A stretch of 64,000 bases of DNA from Lytechinus variegatus (GCF_018143015.1 NC_054751.1:29465783-29529782), one strand, 5' to 3'. Positions 20,066 to 31,472 are shown, counted from the stretch's first letter. The notes: a model not told the origin generated them from the sequence alone. A program made the numbers and translations.

Positions 20066-22794
20066 ACGTTCAGTGTGTTTTTGCTTGCCGAATCATAAAA
20101 AATATCTGCATAATCAAAAAGTGGAAGGATAATAGAATTGTAAACCATCTTCAGATGGGATTCTGATATAAAATGTCTAAGACGGGCCAGAAAGCTGACT
20201 ACCTTACTAATTTTAGTGCACATTTCGTCAATGTGTATATTCCATTTTAACTTTGGATCAAGGTACATTCCCAGATATTTAACAGTATTTCGTTGATCAA
20301 TACGTTTACCAGATATAGTTACATTTAAAATATCACATTTAGATAGCATTTTCCCAGTTCCAAATAACATGCAAATGGTTTTATTAACATTAAGACTTAG
20401 TTTATTACAACATAACCAGTTATGAATTTTACGGAGATCAAAATTTATATTTTTTTCAATAATATCAACATTTCTATGAGAAAAATACAACACTGTATCA
20501 TCTGCATATAAATGCAATTTGCAGTTTTTTACTTGTGTTATGAGATCATTTATGTAAATTGTAAATAAAATTGGTCCAAGTATGGAGCCCTGAGGAATTC
20601 CATAGTTTATATATGATATATTTGATATTACAGAATCTATTAAAGTACACATCTTCCTATTGTACAAGTAACTTTCGAACCAGCGTAAGGCGTCCGTCGA
20701 AACACCAATTCTTGAGAGTTTTCTAATAAGTATTGTAGTATCTACGGTGTCAAAAGCTTTTTTCAGGTCGATGAACACAGCACCAGTATAAAAGCCATTA
20801 TCCATTTCTTTCAACCATTCATCGGTAACTTTCAATAAAGACGTTACAGTCGAATGCTTTTCTCTGAAGCCCGACTGTTGGGGACAAAGTATATTGTATT
20901 CTTTCATGTAAGATTTCAATTGATTACTAACAAGTTTCTCAAGAATTTTCGAAACAGTTGGTAAAATTGATATCGGTCTAAAATTAGAAGGGTCATCTTT
21001 GTTACCAGATTTGAATAATGGAATTACTTTAGCAATTTTAAACTGATTAGGAAAAACACAATCTAGTAGTGACTTATTAAAAAGATAAGTTAAAGAAGGA
21101 ACTATAACAGCAGAAGATAATTTCAAAAACTGTGCTGTGATTCCATCAATTCCATAAGAAGGTTTATTTTTCAAGAGATTTATTTCTTTCAAAACAGCTG
21201 CCTCTGATAATACTCTAAAATTGAAAGAAGATACGGCTTGATATTCTTGATTAGATATGGATTCATTTGTAATAGGAATTGTGGATGCTAAATAATTTCC
21301 AACGTTTGCAAAATACTCGTTAAATTTTTCACTTTTTTCGAACAAAGTTTCACTATCTCTTTGAAATGTATTTTTATTACTATTGGTGCGAGGTAATAAA
21401 GATGTCAATACTTTCCAGGTGTTACCAGAGTTTTCTTTTATTTTCAATATCTTTTCGGAATAATATTTTTTCTTTCTTTTCCTTATCTCAAAAGTAACAT
21501 TATTTCTCAGTTTTCTGTATTCTTTCATCATTGTTTCATCTTTATTTTTCCAAGCTTTTCGCTTTAATTTATCTCTTTTTCTTATCAATTCAAAAATATA
21601 TGAATTCATCCATGGAGACTTCTTATTACTAATTTTCTTGCTCTTGATAGGCATATGCTGGTTAACAACATTCATAAGTAAAGCCTCCCATTTACTGACT
21701 GCTTCACTGATACACGTACAATCAAGAATTTCATGCCAAGGTTGATTACTTAAATCATCTAAATAAGATTCTAAATCAAAACCAGAAAATTTTCTATAAT
21801 TAATAACTCGAGAAGAATTTTCAGTCTTTGACTTCCATATTAAATAACTTAAAGAGTGATCACTCATTCCAACATGCAAAACACCATGTGATTTTATTTT
21901 CTCAATTGAGTTAGTTAACATATGGTCAATAAGTGTCATTGTTTTTGCTGTAATCCTGGTATAATCTGTTGTATTAATTTGCTGTAATGAAAATAAGTTA
22001 TGTATATCACTTAAACGGTTTGAATCGGACGATCCAGATATTTTCAGTAAATCACAGTTTGTATCTCCCATGACAATGATTGAATAATTAAAAGTATCCA
22101 AGAATGATAACAAATTTTCATATTGAAGATATAAATGAACATTGCTATTAGGTGGTCTATACCAAGTAAGAAAAATGATTGGGTTAGAGAATTTTGGTCG
22201 AATAATTAATGGGATGATTTCTAAGGAATTTACAACATCATATTTAATAAGTTCAAAAGACAAAGAATTACGTATATACACGGCCACTCCGCCACCATTC
22301 CTATTTCTGTCTTTTCGAACAAGGTTAAAATTATCAATATTTAGTTCACTGTCAAAAATAGAATCATCAAGGAATGTTTCATTTAATGCAAGAAGATGAA
22401 TATCGTTACTATGTAAAAACAATTTGATTTCATCTATATTACGGAGAAGACTCCGGACATTAAGATGAGCAAATTTAAGGCCTTTTCCTTTCAAACAGTC
22501 AACATTTAAAGGATTTTGAACATTCATTACATGGATGGAATCATAATCAGATATATCATGAATATTTTGAATATCATTTAAAAAGTCATCATCAATACCA
22601 AAGAAGGGTAAGTGGTTAAAAAGACATTTCGAACATTCCCAATTAAAGAAATGGTGAGAAGGATCATTGTAAGTTTTAATACTTATATCAGTGCAACATA
22701 TATGAACCCACTTTTTGCACTTTGTGCACTGTAATGCCCTATGGTTATTTTTTACAATTTTAAGGCAACTTACACATGAAAAGGTCCTAACCAT
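20026..22794 (-). CDS. LINE ORF2: PHD finger, APE endonuclease, reverse transcriptase
   Basis: A 922-residue open frame. A PHD-type zinc finger is at residues 7-57 (C7, C10, C23, C26, H31, C34, C54, C57). The endonuclease runs about 107-320 (FAHLNVRSLL, ALNETFLDD, VMGDTNCDLL, LIDHMLTNS, MSDHSLSYL). The RT runs about 540-830 (NFRPISILPTVSKILEK, QSGFREKHSTVTSLL, FIDLKKAFDTVD, GIPQGSILGPILF, LYADDTVLYF). It would nick target DNA and prime reverse transcription of the element RNA; the PHD finger suggests contact with chromatin, as in other CR1-group ORF2 proteins. The last residues are out of frame. Start chosen at the Met just before the finger. Confidence 0.9.
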   Translation of the reverse strand: MVRTFSCVSCLKIVKNNHRALQCTKCKKWVHICCTDISIKTYNDPSHHFFNWECSKCLFNHLPFFGIDDDFLNDIQNIHDISDYDSIHVMNVQNPLNVDCLKGKGLKFAHLNVRSLLRNIDEIKLFLHSNDIHLLALNETFLDDSIFDSELNIDNFNLVRKDRNRNGGGVAVYIRNSLSFELIKYDVVNSLEIIPLIIRPKFSNPIIFLTWYRPPNSNVHLYLQYENLLSFLDTFNYSIIVMGDTNCDLLKISGSSDSNRLSDIHNLFSLQQINTTDYTRITAKTMTLIDHMLTNSIEKIKSHGVLHVGMSDHSLSYLIWKSKTENSSRVINYRKFSGFDLESYLDDLSNQPWHEILDCTCISEAVSKWEALLMNVVNQHMPIKSKKISNKKSPWMNSYIFELIRKRDKLKRKAWKNKDETMMKEYRKLRNNVTFEIRKRKKKYYSEKILKIKENSGNTWKVLTSLLPRTNSNKNTFQRDSETLFEKSEKFNEYFANVGNYLASTIPITNESISNQEYQAVSSFNFRVLSEAAVLKEINLLKNKPSYGIDGITAQFLKLSSAVIVPSLTYLFNKSLLDCVFPNQFKIAKVIPLFKSGNKDDPSNFRPISILPTVSKILEKLVSNQLKSYMKEYNILCPQQSGFREKHSTVTSLLKVTDEWLKEMDNGFYTGAVFIDLKKAFDTVDTTILIRKLSRIGVSTDALRWFESYLYNRKMCTLIDSVISNISYINYGIPQGSILGPILFTIYINDLITQVKNCKLHLYADDTVLYFSHRNVDIIEKNINFDLRKIHNWLCCNKLSLNVNKTICMLFGTGKMLSKCDILNVTISGKRIDQRNTVKYLGMYLDPKLKWNIHIDEMCTKISKVVSFLARLRHFISESHLKMVYNSIILPLFDYADIFYDSASKNTLNVCKNYKIGPDVSF

Positions 22795-22954
22795 TTAACA
22801 ATGCAAATATATATATATATCTAAAGTAACTTAAAAACAACAACAACAACTTACAGGATTAATTGGATTTTAATACAATTAAAGAAGAATGCACCAATGC
22901 ATAAAAAGTCATTAGTTATACTGAATTAAGCATGACAATCATTCGGAAAAGGAT

Positions 22955-23164
22955 TTATATCAAGTCCAATTCACTCTCTTCTTTGATGACACGTTTAATA
23001 GTCTTTCCTCCACTCGCTGGGAGGAGAGCTATAATTCGTCCGTCGGAAGTCCAGGCAGCTAGGACTTTTGTCATAGCCTTAGTCTTTTTCAGAAGCTCTG
23101 CATTTTGCTTCGTTAGATCTTCGTCGATTCCTAGTTTTTTTTTGTGATGGGGGAGCTTTTGCAT
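22955..23164 (-). pseudogene. LINE ORF1 C-terminal remnant
   Basis: About 65 residues reading KLGIDEDLTKQNAELLKKTK and WTSDGRIIALLP, resembling the C-terminal domain of L2-type ORF1 proteins of marine invertebrates. It lies 160 bp upstream of ORF2 in the same orientation, as expected. The upstream part is missing, so the element was 5'-truncated near 23166. Identification rests on position and general resemblance. Confidence 0.55.
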
Positions 23165-23166
23165 TT

Positions 23167-23612
23167 TCTAAAATAAAATTAAAGGATTTCATGCACACTT
23201 TTGGTGAATTTTGTGAATTTTTACCTGTCGATCGGCGGCCCCCGGCTGCATACGGTCATGTCTGTCATATTAAAGTCTTTAAAGGCCTATATTACATTGG
23301 TTTCAAACAATTTTGTTTGCCAGGTTCGTCTTTTGCTGGAACTGCGACCTGATCATGAAGAAACACCAGTCTGGGTCAGAAGGGAGGAAACAGAAAGAGT
23401 AAAAAGGAGCCCGAGACTGTACTTTTTTCAAGAAATTTATTTTTGAATGCTCTTAAAAACGCAACTTTTATACTCCATTTTTACACAAAGTCCTTACCTT
23501 GGGGGGTCCCACACCCTCTCCCGCTCGATCGCTTTGGTATCTCACGCTGTCAAAAATATTGTGCCCCCTTCGGGATTTTACCCCCAAAAAACTGAAGTGT
23601 TCCGGCGCGCCT
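23167..23612. other. Non-coding spacer before the tRNA array
   Basis: No gene recognised. Short frames on both strands here lack known domains. Confidence 0.45.
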
Positions 23613-23662
23613 GTTCTCGCTTTGGGTGCGAGAGGCCCAGGGTTCGATTCTCGGACAAGCCA
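23613..23662 (+). pseudogene. tRNA-Pro(TGG) 3'-half fragment
   Basis: Anticodon arm, T arm and 3' acceptor strand of the array-type Pro gene are present (CTCGCTTTGGGTGCGAG, then TTCGATTC and ACAAGCC), but the 5' half is replaced by unrelated sequence. It marks the left edge of array-derived sequence; the usual spacer segment (TTTGAAATAYGAATTTTA) follows at about 23754. Confidence 0.75.
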
Positions 23663-24215
23663 TTTTGTATTACCGTCTCGTATAGGTCTATTATCGACGA
23701 GAGATCTCATAAAAAGTTACACTTTCATACATTAACATTATGTTTATACAGAACTTTGAAATATGAATTTTATTTTTAAATTATAGGGGGCTTTTGAGAC
23801 CAAACATCATCTTAGTTAATAAGTATCACTATTATTATGCATTTCCAACTTTTCATGCACCATATCAAGTAAGATGGTCGTAATTTGAAAAATTAAAGTA
23901 TGGGCGGTCGGTAATGTGTGGGGGAACTCCGGTTCCATAAACTCTAAAAAAGATTGGGTAAAATGCTCCATTATGGTAATTATGCGTCCAATCAACATTG
24001 GGCATTTCTTTTGGGCACTTTTATTTATCCAGTGTGATGAAAATTTTGCCCAATCTAAAGTAATTGCGGCTTATTTTTTAACCTTACTGGACAATATTCT
24101 TCCTGCAAAACAACCCTGGTTAAAATTTCATCCAACATTTTTTAAAGTGTATCTTTCGGTCATTTTATGTAAAGTACTACCAACAATCACCTAGTCTATA
24201 AAAAATGGGAGATAA
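23663..24215. other. Array-edge spacer with a dispersed repeat copy
   Basis: Contains a copy (23983-24130) of the short TIR repeat also seen at 16842-17078, in the opposite orientation. No coding region. Confidence 0.5.
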
Positions 24216-24288
24216 TGGTCTATATGAGGCTCGAACTCATGACCCTCGCGTTATTAGTACGATGCTTTGCCGACTGAGCTAACAGACC
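24216..24288 (-). tRNA. tRNA-Ile(AAT), degenerate copy
   Basis: Two changes from the array consensus disrupt pairing: the last pair of the D stem (C-A) and the loop-closing pair of the anticodon stem (A-C). Anticodon AAT is kept. Outermost left copy; possibly a pseudogene. Confidence 0.8.
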
Positions 24289-25216
24289 GTTCTCTACCCA
24301 TCGTTATAATACCCTGGTTTTGAAAGATAAGCCGGTATAGAAAGGATTAAATGATATACCAAAAGAGACAGCGAGGACAGTTTGTGTGATGTATATAACA
24401 TTAAGTCTCTATTGACATACCAGTTACAACACACACTTTTTCACACATAAAACAAAAACATACGTACCTCGTTGAAAAAAAATCACGATTAAATAAATTG
24501 CATGAATTGGGGAATATTGTCTTAGATAAGTCTTGTCATAGTAACTTACAGATTGTTAGTCGAAGTTGTTTATTTTCCTGACTCACTTATCAAATGAAAT
24601 GAAACACGAAGAAAATAAGAGCAGAGGATATTTGCAAATACATGTAGCAAATGTTTCATATCACTACAGTACATATAGGCCTATCAACAAAATATAGCTT
24701 GCGCTTCGCGCATGAGCTATCCGTTGAGTGATATTCCAATCCCTTTCATGAATTAAACTGCTGCTTAAAAATGTCCAGGTTTGCAAGTAAGTATGTCCAA
24801 ATTGTTAGCTCGCGCTTGATATTCAGATCTAAAGAAAGGGATATTTAAAGACTTTCTTTAATCACAGACAAGGTCTAATGCGAGGTGAAAATATTTTGTT
24901 ATTACTCACCAGAAAATGAACGTTTTAAGCAATGTTTGCAACATCATTAACATGAACACGATGTTATTATTGTTATTATAATTATTGTTATTATTATCAT
25001 CATCATCGTTGTTGTTGTTGTTATTATTATCATTATTAGTATTAAATACATTTCCCACTTTTCACGCACCATAAAAAGATGGTAGTAGTTTAAAAAATAA
25101 AAGGCGGCAAGCAATGTATGCATAGCGGCACCCCGGTTCCATATCTCTCGGTTTTTTTTAATGTAAAGTACTACCAACAATCACCCAGTCGTAAAAAAGA
25201 AAAAAATGGGAGATAT
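24289..25216. other. Spacer with minisatellite motif and (ATT)n tract
   Basis: Contains GCGCTTCGCGC-type motif copies near 24690 and 24805, and a long ATT/ATC/TTG trinucleotide tract at about 24963-25045. The spacer is diverged from those in the core of the array. Confidence 0.5.
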
Positions 25217-25289
25217 TGGTCTATATGAGGCTCGAACTCATGACCCTCGCGTTATTAGCACGATGCTCTGCCGACTGAGCTAACAGACC
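25217..25289 (-). tRNA. tRNA-Ile(AAT)
   Basis: Consensus copy: all stems pair (one G-U in the acceptor), anticodon loop CTAATAA, discriminator A. Its spacer is a diverged duplicate of that beside the copy at 24216, showing an old two-copy duplication at the array edge. Confidence 0.93.
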
Positions 25290-26183
25290 GTTCTATACCC
25301 ATCGATATAATACCCTGGTTTTGAAAGATAAGCCGGTATAGAAAGGATTAAATGATATACCCAAAGAGACATCGAGGACATTTTGTGTGATGTCTTTATT
25401 GACTTACCAGCTGCAACACACACCTTTGTCATGACAAAAGCAATTGCATAAATGGGGGATTATTGTCTCAGATAATGCTTAATCATTCTAACTTACAGAT
25501 TTTAAGTTAAAATTGTTTCTTTTCTTGACCCACTTCTAAAATAAAATGAAACAAGGAGGAAATAAGAGCAGAGGATATTTGCAAAAAGACAAACGTTTCA
25601 TGTCACTACAATTAATATCGGCCTAACAGCAAAATATAGTTTGCGCTTCGCGCACGAATGATCCATTAAGTGATATTCCAATCCATTTCAAGAATCAAAC
25701 TGCTGCTTAAACACCTCCCGTTTTCAAACAAGCATGTCCAAAATGTTAGCTCGCGCTTGATATTCAGACCTAAAAAACGGGATATTTAAAGACTTTCTCT
25801 ACTCACGGAATATCTCATGAGAGGTGAAAATATTTTGATATTACTCACCCGAAATGAACGTTAAAGCAATGTTTGCAACCATCATGAACATGAACACGAT
25901 GTAGGCCTATACCTAAACAAAACCAGTGAAATCTCATTGAGGGGGGAAAAAATATTGACTTGAAAGCGGGTTCAGCATTATTCATGCTCTAGAAAAGGAT
26001 GTTCCTAACAAGCAATTCAAACGCAAAGCGCGATCAAAATTCATAATTCTGTAACTCTTATTTTCAAATGGGGGGGGTGCCTACATCGTCTCGCGTTGGC
26101 AGGGATATTTATGTCAACCTTGAAAATTGGTTCCTGAATCGAATCAGATATGAAGATATTTTGTTCGCATTAGAATCAGATGA
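25290..26183. other. Spacer, non-coding
   Basis: Duplicate of the 24289-25216 spacer in its first half (shared GCGCTTCGCGCA motif near 25646). The 176-residue open frame starting at 26068 overlaps the Pro fragment and array spacer and is not a gene. Confidence 0.5.
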
Positions 26184-26208
26184 GGCTTGTTGGTCTAGTG
26201 GCACGATT
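26184..26208 (+). pseudogene. tRNA-Pro 5' fragment
   Basis: Only the 5' acceptor strand and D arm remain (GGCTTGTTGGTCTAGTGGCA). The sequence then jumps straight to the normal post-tRNA spacer (TACGCATTATTTTTCC), so the middle and 3' end of the gene are deleted. Confidence 0.8.
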
Positions 26209-26795
26209 ATACGCATTATTTTTCCTTCTCAGTCTAATCGACTAGGATCTCAAAAAATCATGCGACATACCTATTCGTCACTTAAAAATTTTGGAAATGT
26301 GGTTATAAACTTTGAAATACGAATTTTAATATTTGGAATTAATTGGGGTTTTCGTCATCATTGTTCTTTCTTTTACAATCCCACTTTTCCCATACCATAT
26401 ATAATTTTGGCTGCTATGCTTCAAGCATATATTTGCTTATATAATTTGCCTCTGCATTTTACTCAATATATATATATATATATTCAATGTATTCATGTCT
26501 TTCTACAGTCACTACATATAAGATTTCACTTGGTTATGTACTTTATGCTATATTATGTCTCAAGCATTGTTCATTTGTTTTGTATATTATTTCAATAAAT
26601 GCAGAAAATCCTGCAAAAAAATGATGGCCGTTCAAAAGAAAAATTATTGGTGGCACGCATTGCAGTGGTCCTTGTCGATGGTGCCTGGGGTCTCGTCACC
26701 CCCCCCCCCCCCCAGTTCCGTATCTTTTGATCGTTTTATGGAGATGAGTACCTACATTCACCCACGCTAAAAATAAGAAAAATAGTAGAAGCTGA

Positions 26796-26868
26796 TGGTC
26801 TATATGAGGCTCGAACTCATGACCCTCGCGTTATTAGCACGATGCTCTGCCGACTGAGCTAACAGACC
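26796..26868 (-). tRNA. tRNA-Ile(AAT)
   Basis: Consensus copy. T5 terminator about 20 nt downstream on the minus strand. The preceding spacer has an expanded C run (26699-26714). Confidence 0.94.
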
Positions 26869-27225
26869 GATCGCTGCTCACAGAGGGAGTACTCTCATGT
26901 GGAATGATGGGGAGAGAATCAATGATAAAAATATTCACAAAAGAGACATAGAGTACTTTTATGCGATGTATGTAATATATATCTATTAATTTACCAGTAT
27001 TTCGCTTATGAAGCATGCTGAATATCATAGTATACACACAAAAAAAAATCGTGTCGAACAAAAAAAGTAAGTAAATAAAGGGGGTAATGTCTGATATAAA
27101 TATGTTTTATAATAACTTACATATTATCAAGTCGAAGTTGTTTCTTTTCCTGACCCAGCTTACCAAATAAAATGAAACAAGAAGAAAATAAGAGGAGATT
27201 TGGTTTGGCAATTACAATCAGATGA

Positions 27226-27296
27226 GGCTTGTTGGTCTAGTGGCATGATTCTCGCTTTGGGTGCGAGAGGCCCGGGTTCGATTCCCGAACAAGCCC
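27226..27296 (+). tRNA. tRNA-Pro(TGG), degenerate copy
   Basis: 71 nt: one C is missing at the variable loop/T-stem junction and the 3' side of the T stem has a mismatch (CCCGA instead of CCCGG). Anticodon TGG kept. Reduced likelihood of function. Confidence 0.8.
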
Positions 27297-27664
27297 CTAC
27301 TCATTATTTACCTTCTCAATCTAGTCGACTGAGATCTCCAAAAAAATCATGCGACATATTTATTCGTCACTTCAAATGTTTTTTTTTTTAATGTGGTTAT
27401 AAAACTTTGAAATACGAATTTTGAAATATTTGGAATGAATTGGGGTTTCGTCATCATTGTTCTTTCTTTTACAATCCCACTTTTCCATACGATATATCAT
27501 GATGGTCGTTCAAAAGAAAATGTATTGGTGGAAGGCATTGTAGTGGTCCTTGTCGATGGTGCCCGGGGTCTCGTCACCCCCCAGTTCCGTATCTTTTGAT
27601 AGTTTTTTGGAGATGAGTACCTACATTCGCCCACTCTAAAAATGAAGAAAAAAGGAGAAGCTGA

Positions 27665-27737
27665 TGGTCTATATGAGGCTCGAACTCATGATCCTCGCGT
27701 TATTAGCACGATGCTCTGCCGACTGAGCTAACAGACC
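27665..27737 (-). tRNA. tRNA-Ile(AAT)
   Basis: One change, in the variable loop (G to A), that does not affect a stem. Otherwise consensus. Confidence 0.92.
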
Positions 27738-28093
27738 GATGGCTGCTCACAGAGGGAGTACTCTCATGCGGAATGATGGGGAGAGAATCAATGATAAAAA
27801 TGTACACTAAACAGACATAGAGTACTTTTATGCGATGTATGTAATATATATCTATTAATTTACCAATATTTCGCTCATGAAGCATGCTGAATATCAAAGT
27901 ATATACCAAAAAAAATCGTGTCGAACAAAAAAAAATATTATTAAATAAAGGGGGAAATGTCTGATATAAATATGTTTTATAATAACTTACATATTATCAA
28001 GTCGAAGTTGTTTTTTTCCTGACCCAGCTTACCAAATAAAATAAAACAAGAGAAAATAAGAGGAGAGTAGGTTTGGCACTTAGAATCAGATGA

Positions 28094-28165
28094 GGCTTGT
28101 TGGTCTAGTGGCATGATTCTCGCTTTGGGTGCGAGAGGCCCCGGGTTCGATTCCCGGACAAGCCC
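28094..28165 (+). tRNA. tRNA-Pro(TGG)
   Basis: Clean consensus copy: GGCTTGT/ACAAGCC acceptor, anticodon loop TTTGGGT, T arm CCGGG/CCCGG, T5 downstream. Confidence 0.95.
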
Positions 28166-28535
28166 CTACGCATTATTTTTTCCATCTCAGTCTAATCGAC
28201 TGAGATCTTCAAAAAAATCATGCGACATATTCATTCGTCACTTGAAATATTTTGGAAATGTGGTTATAAAACTTTTGAAATACGAATTTTAATATTTGGA
28301 ATTAATTGGGGTTTTCGTCATCATTGTTCTTTCTTTTACAATCCCACTTTTCTTTTATAAAATATAATGATGGTCGTTCAAAAGAAAATGTATTGGTGGC
28401 AGGCATTGCAGTGGTCCTTGTCGATGGTGCCCGGGGTCTCGTCACGCCCTAGTTCCGTATCTTTTGATAGTTTTTTTTGGAGATGAGTATCGAAATTCGC
28501 CCACTCTAAAAATAAGAAAAAAAAGTAGAAGCTGA

Positions 28536-28608
28536 TGGTCTATATGAGGCTCGAACTCATGACCCTCGCGTTATTAGCACGATGCTCTGCCGACTGAGCT
28601 AACAGACC
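28536..28608 (-). tRNA. tRNA-Ile(AAT)
   Basis: Consensus copy. Start of the segment that is duplicated at 36.4 kb. Confidence 0.94.
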
Positions 28609-28961
28609 GATCGCTGCTCACAGAGGGAGTACTCTCATGTGGAATGATGGGGAGAGAATCAATGATAAAAATGTACACTAAAGAGACATAGAGTACGTTT
28701 ATGCGATGTATGTTAAATATATCTATTAATTTACCAGTATTTCGCTTATGAAGCATGATGAATATCAAAGTATCCACACAAAAAATCGTGTCGAACAAAA
28801 AAGTAATTAAATAAAGGGGGTAATGTCTGATATAAATATGTTTCATAATAACTTACATATTATCAAGTCGAAGTTGTTTCTTTTCCTGACCCAGCTTACC
28901 AAATAAAATGAAATAAGAAGAAAATAAGAGGAGAGTAGGTTTGGCAATTACAATCAGATGA

Positions 28962-29033
28962 GGCTTGTTGGTCTAGTGGCATGATTCTCACTTTGGGTGC
29001 GAAAGGCCCCGGGTTCGATTCTCGGACAAGCCC
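28962..29033 (+). tRNA. tRNA-Pro(TGG), degenerate copy
   Basis: Two mismatches in the anticodon stem (CTCAC/GCGAA) and one G-U in the T stem. The same changes occur at 36883, so both descend from one degenerate ancestor by block duplication. Probably a pseudogene. Confidence 0.78.
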
Positions 29034-29395
29034 ATTGGCTTTACTTTTGCCTTCTCTATCCCATCTCCTGATGAAGAGTAAACTGTCCATGATATGCAGT
29101 TTCTTCTTCCTCTCTACAAATATTTTGGAAATTTAATTTGGTTGCAAAATTTGGAAATGTAAATTTCATTTGTTTGATTTTTTTAATTGTTGTAAGATAT
29201 GGCTCTCATTTAAGCAGGCAATGCGAACGCAAAGCGCGACCAGAATTGATTATTCTATTTGATAACCTAAAAGTTTATATCGGGTGAGGTGGTTAGCGTC
29301 ATGTGTTGCCATGGATATTTATGTCAATCTTTAAATGAAATGGTGTAAAATTGAATTGGACTTCAGGGTATTGGGTTTGCATCGGAATCAGATGA

Positions 29396-29467
29396 GGCTT
29401 GTTGGTCTAGTGGCATGATTCTCGCTTTGGGTGCGAGAGGCCCCGGGTTCGATTCCCGGACAAGCCC
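29396..29467 (+). tRNA. tRNA-Pro(TGG)
   Basis: Clean consensus copy following another Pro copy at 434 bp with no Ile between. A motif copy (GCGAACGCAAAGCGCGACC) lies in the spacer near 29220. Confidence 0.95.
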
Positions 29468-29561
29468 CTACTCATTATTTTCCTTCTCAATCTAGTCGAC
29501 TGAGATCTCCAAAAAATCATGCGATATATTTATTCGTCACTTCAAATATTTTGGAAATGTG

Positions 29562-29600
29562 GTTATTAGCACGATGCTCTGCCGACTGAGCTAACAGACC
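29562..29600 (-). pseudogene. tRNA-Ile 5'-half fragment at a deletion junction
   Basis: The 5' half of the Ile gene (acceptor strand, D arm, part of the anticodon arm) is joined to Pro-downstream spacer. The fusion lies at the microhomology GTTAT shared by the spacer (TGGTTATAAAAC) and the tRNA (GCGTTATTAGC), implying a deletion between non-allelic sites. Confidence 0.8.
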
Positions 29601-29879
29601 GATGTCTGCTCACAGAGCGAGTACTCTGATGTAGAATGATGGGGAGAGAATTAATGATAAACATGTACCCAAAAGAGACACAGATTAAATCCCACTTTTC
29701 CCATACCATATATCATGATGGTCGTTCAAAAGAAAATGTATTGGTGGCAGGCATTGCAGTGTTCCTTGTCGATGGTGCCTGGGGTCTCGTCACCCCCCAG
29801 TTCCGTATCTTTTGATCGTTTTATGGAGATGAGTACCTACATTCACCCACTCCAAAAATAAGAAAAACATATCAGCTGA

Positions 29880-29952
29880 TGGTCTATATGAGGCTCGAAC
29901 TCATGACCCTCGCGTTATTAGCACGATGCTCTGCCGACTGAGCTAACAGACC
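29880..29952 (-). tRNA. tRNA-Ile(AAT)
   Basis: Consensus copy. First member of an Ile-Ile pair block with a distinctive 3' spacer (TATCAGCTGAT). Confidence 0.94.
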
Positions 29953-30310
29953 GATCGCTGCTCACAGACGGAGTACTCTGAAGAAAATTATAAGATGATC
30001 ATGATGTTGAGATCGAGAGTTGGCAACTGAAGCAAACCTTTCAGGCTAGGCCCATCGTTTTGCACTTTGCGCTCGAATTATTTGTCAAGTGATATACATT
30101 TACATATTTCAAATTTTGTATTTATAATAATTCATAATATATTCATTCATTTATCGGAACCTTACAGGAGGTTCATTACAGCATAAACTTTCGCCTAATT
30201 TGTAATTGTATCATTTGGAAGTGAAGTATAGACATTATCAATCCATCTGCCAATATTAATCCAATCCCCGATCCAACCCCAAAAAGAATTCGAAAATGGA
30301 AATTCGCTTA

Positions 30311-30383
30311 TGGTCTATATGAGGCTCGAACTCATGACCCTCGCGTTATTAGCACGATGCTCTGCCGACTGAGCTAACAGACC
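30311..30383 (-). tRNA. tRNA-Ile(AAT)
   Basis: Consensus copy. Second member of the pair block; its 3' flank (GCGAAAATGGAAATTCGCTTA) differs from other Ile copies but supplies a TTTT terminator. Confidence 0.94.
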
Positions 30384-30662
30384 GATGTCTGCTCACAGAG
30401 CGAGTACTCTGATGTAGAATGATGGGGAGAGAATTAATGATAAACATGTACCCAAAAGAGACACAGATTAAATCCCACTTTTCCCATACCATATATCATG
30501 ATGGTCGTTCAAAAGAAAATGTATTGGTGGCAGGCATTGCAGTGGTCCTTGTCGATGGTGCCTGGGGTCTCGTCACCCCCCAGTTCCGTATCTTTTGATC
30601 GTTTTATGGAGATGAGTACCTACATTCACCCACTCCAAAAATAAGAAAAAAATAGCAGCTGA

Positions 30663-30735
30663 TGGTCTATATGAGGCTCGAACTCATGACCCTCGCGTTA
30701 TTAGCACGATGCTCTGCCGACTGAGCTAACAGACC
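30663..30735 (-). tRNA. tRNA-Ile(AAT)
   Basis: Consensus copy, 352 bp from the previous one: the short Ile-only repeat unit. Confidence 0.94.
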
Positions 30736-31035
30736 GATCGCTGCTCACAGACGGTGTACTCTGATGTAGAATGATGGGAGAGAATCAATGATAAAAAATG
30801 TACACAGAGGAGACACAGAGTACATTTATGCGATGTGTGTAATATATATTTAAGAAGGCAATGCGAACGCGAAGCGCGATCAGAATTCATTATTCTATGT
30901 GATAACCTTAAAGTTTATATCGGGTGAGGAGGTTAGCGTCATGTGTTGCCATGGACATTTATGTCATTCTATATATGAAATGTTGTAAATTTGAATTTGA
31001 CTTCGGGGTATTTAGTTTGCATCGGGATCAGATGA

Positions 31036-31107
31036 GGCTTGTTGGTCTAGTGGCATGATTCTCGCTTTGGGTGCGAGAGGCCCCGGGTTCAATTCCCGGA
31101 CAAGCCC
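31036..31107 (+). tRNA. tRNA-Pro(TGG)
   Basis: Consensus except TTCAATT in the T loop, a position that varies in eukaryotic tRNA-Pro. All stems pair. Confidence 0.93.
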
Positions 31108-31472
31108 CTACGTATTATTTTTCCTTCTCAGTCTAATCGACTGAGATCTCAAAAAATCATGCGAAATATCTATTCGTCATTTCAAATATTTCGGAAATGT
31201 GGTTATAAAACTTTGAAATACGAATTTCGATATTTGGAATTAATTGGGGTTTTCGTCATCATTTGTCTTTCTTTTACAATCCGACTTTTCCCATACCATA
31301 TATCATCATGATGGTCGTTCAAAAGAAAATGTATTGGTGGCAGGCATTGCAGTGGTCCTTGTCGATGGTGCCTGGGGTCTCGTCACCCCCAGTTCCGTAT
31401 CTTTTGATCGTTTTATGGAGATGAGTACCTACATTCACCCACTCTAAAAATAAGAAAAAAAGTAGAAGCTGA

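Larger units (their letters stand above)
19312..23166 (-). mobile_element. CR1/L2-group LINE with PHD finger, 5'-truncated
   Basis: On the minus strand: the C-terminal end of ORF1 (22955-23164), a PHD-endonuclease-RT ORF2 (22794 to about 20050), the ORF2 C-terminus in another frame (20065-19673), a 3' UTR and a short tandem tail (CCAATA repeats, 19316-19338). Tandem hexamer-like tails and the lack of poly(A) fit the CR1/L2 group. One frameshift near 20050 separates the RT from its tail, so the copy is probably inactive. Confidence 0.85.

Noticed and set aside
16776-24194. Frames sharing QCDENFA at 16776-17105 and 23916-24194
   Set aside because: The likeness comes from two copies of one short non-coding TIR repeat, not from a shared protein.
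26068-29090. Frames containing DEACWSSG or LGARGPG
   Set aside because: These are translations of the tRNA-Pro gene itself (GATGAGGCTTGTTGGTCTAG and the anticodon arm), a known source of false protein calls.
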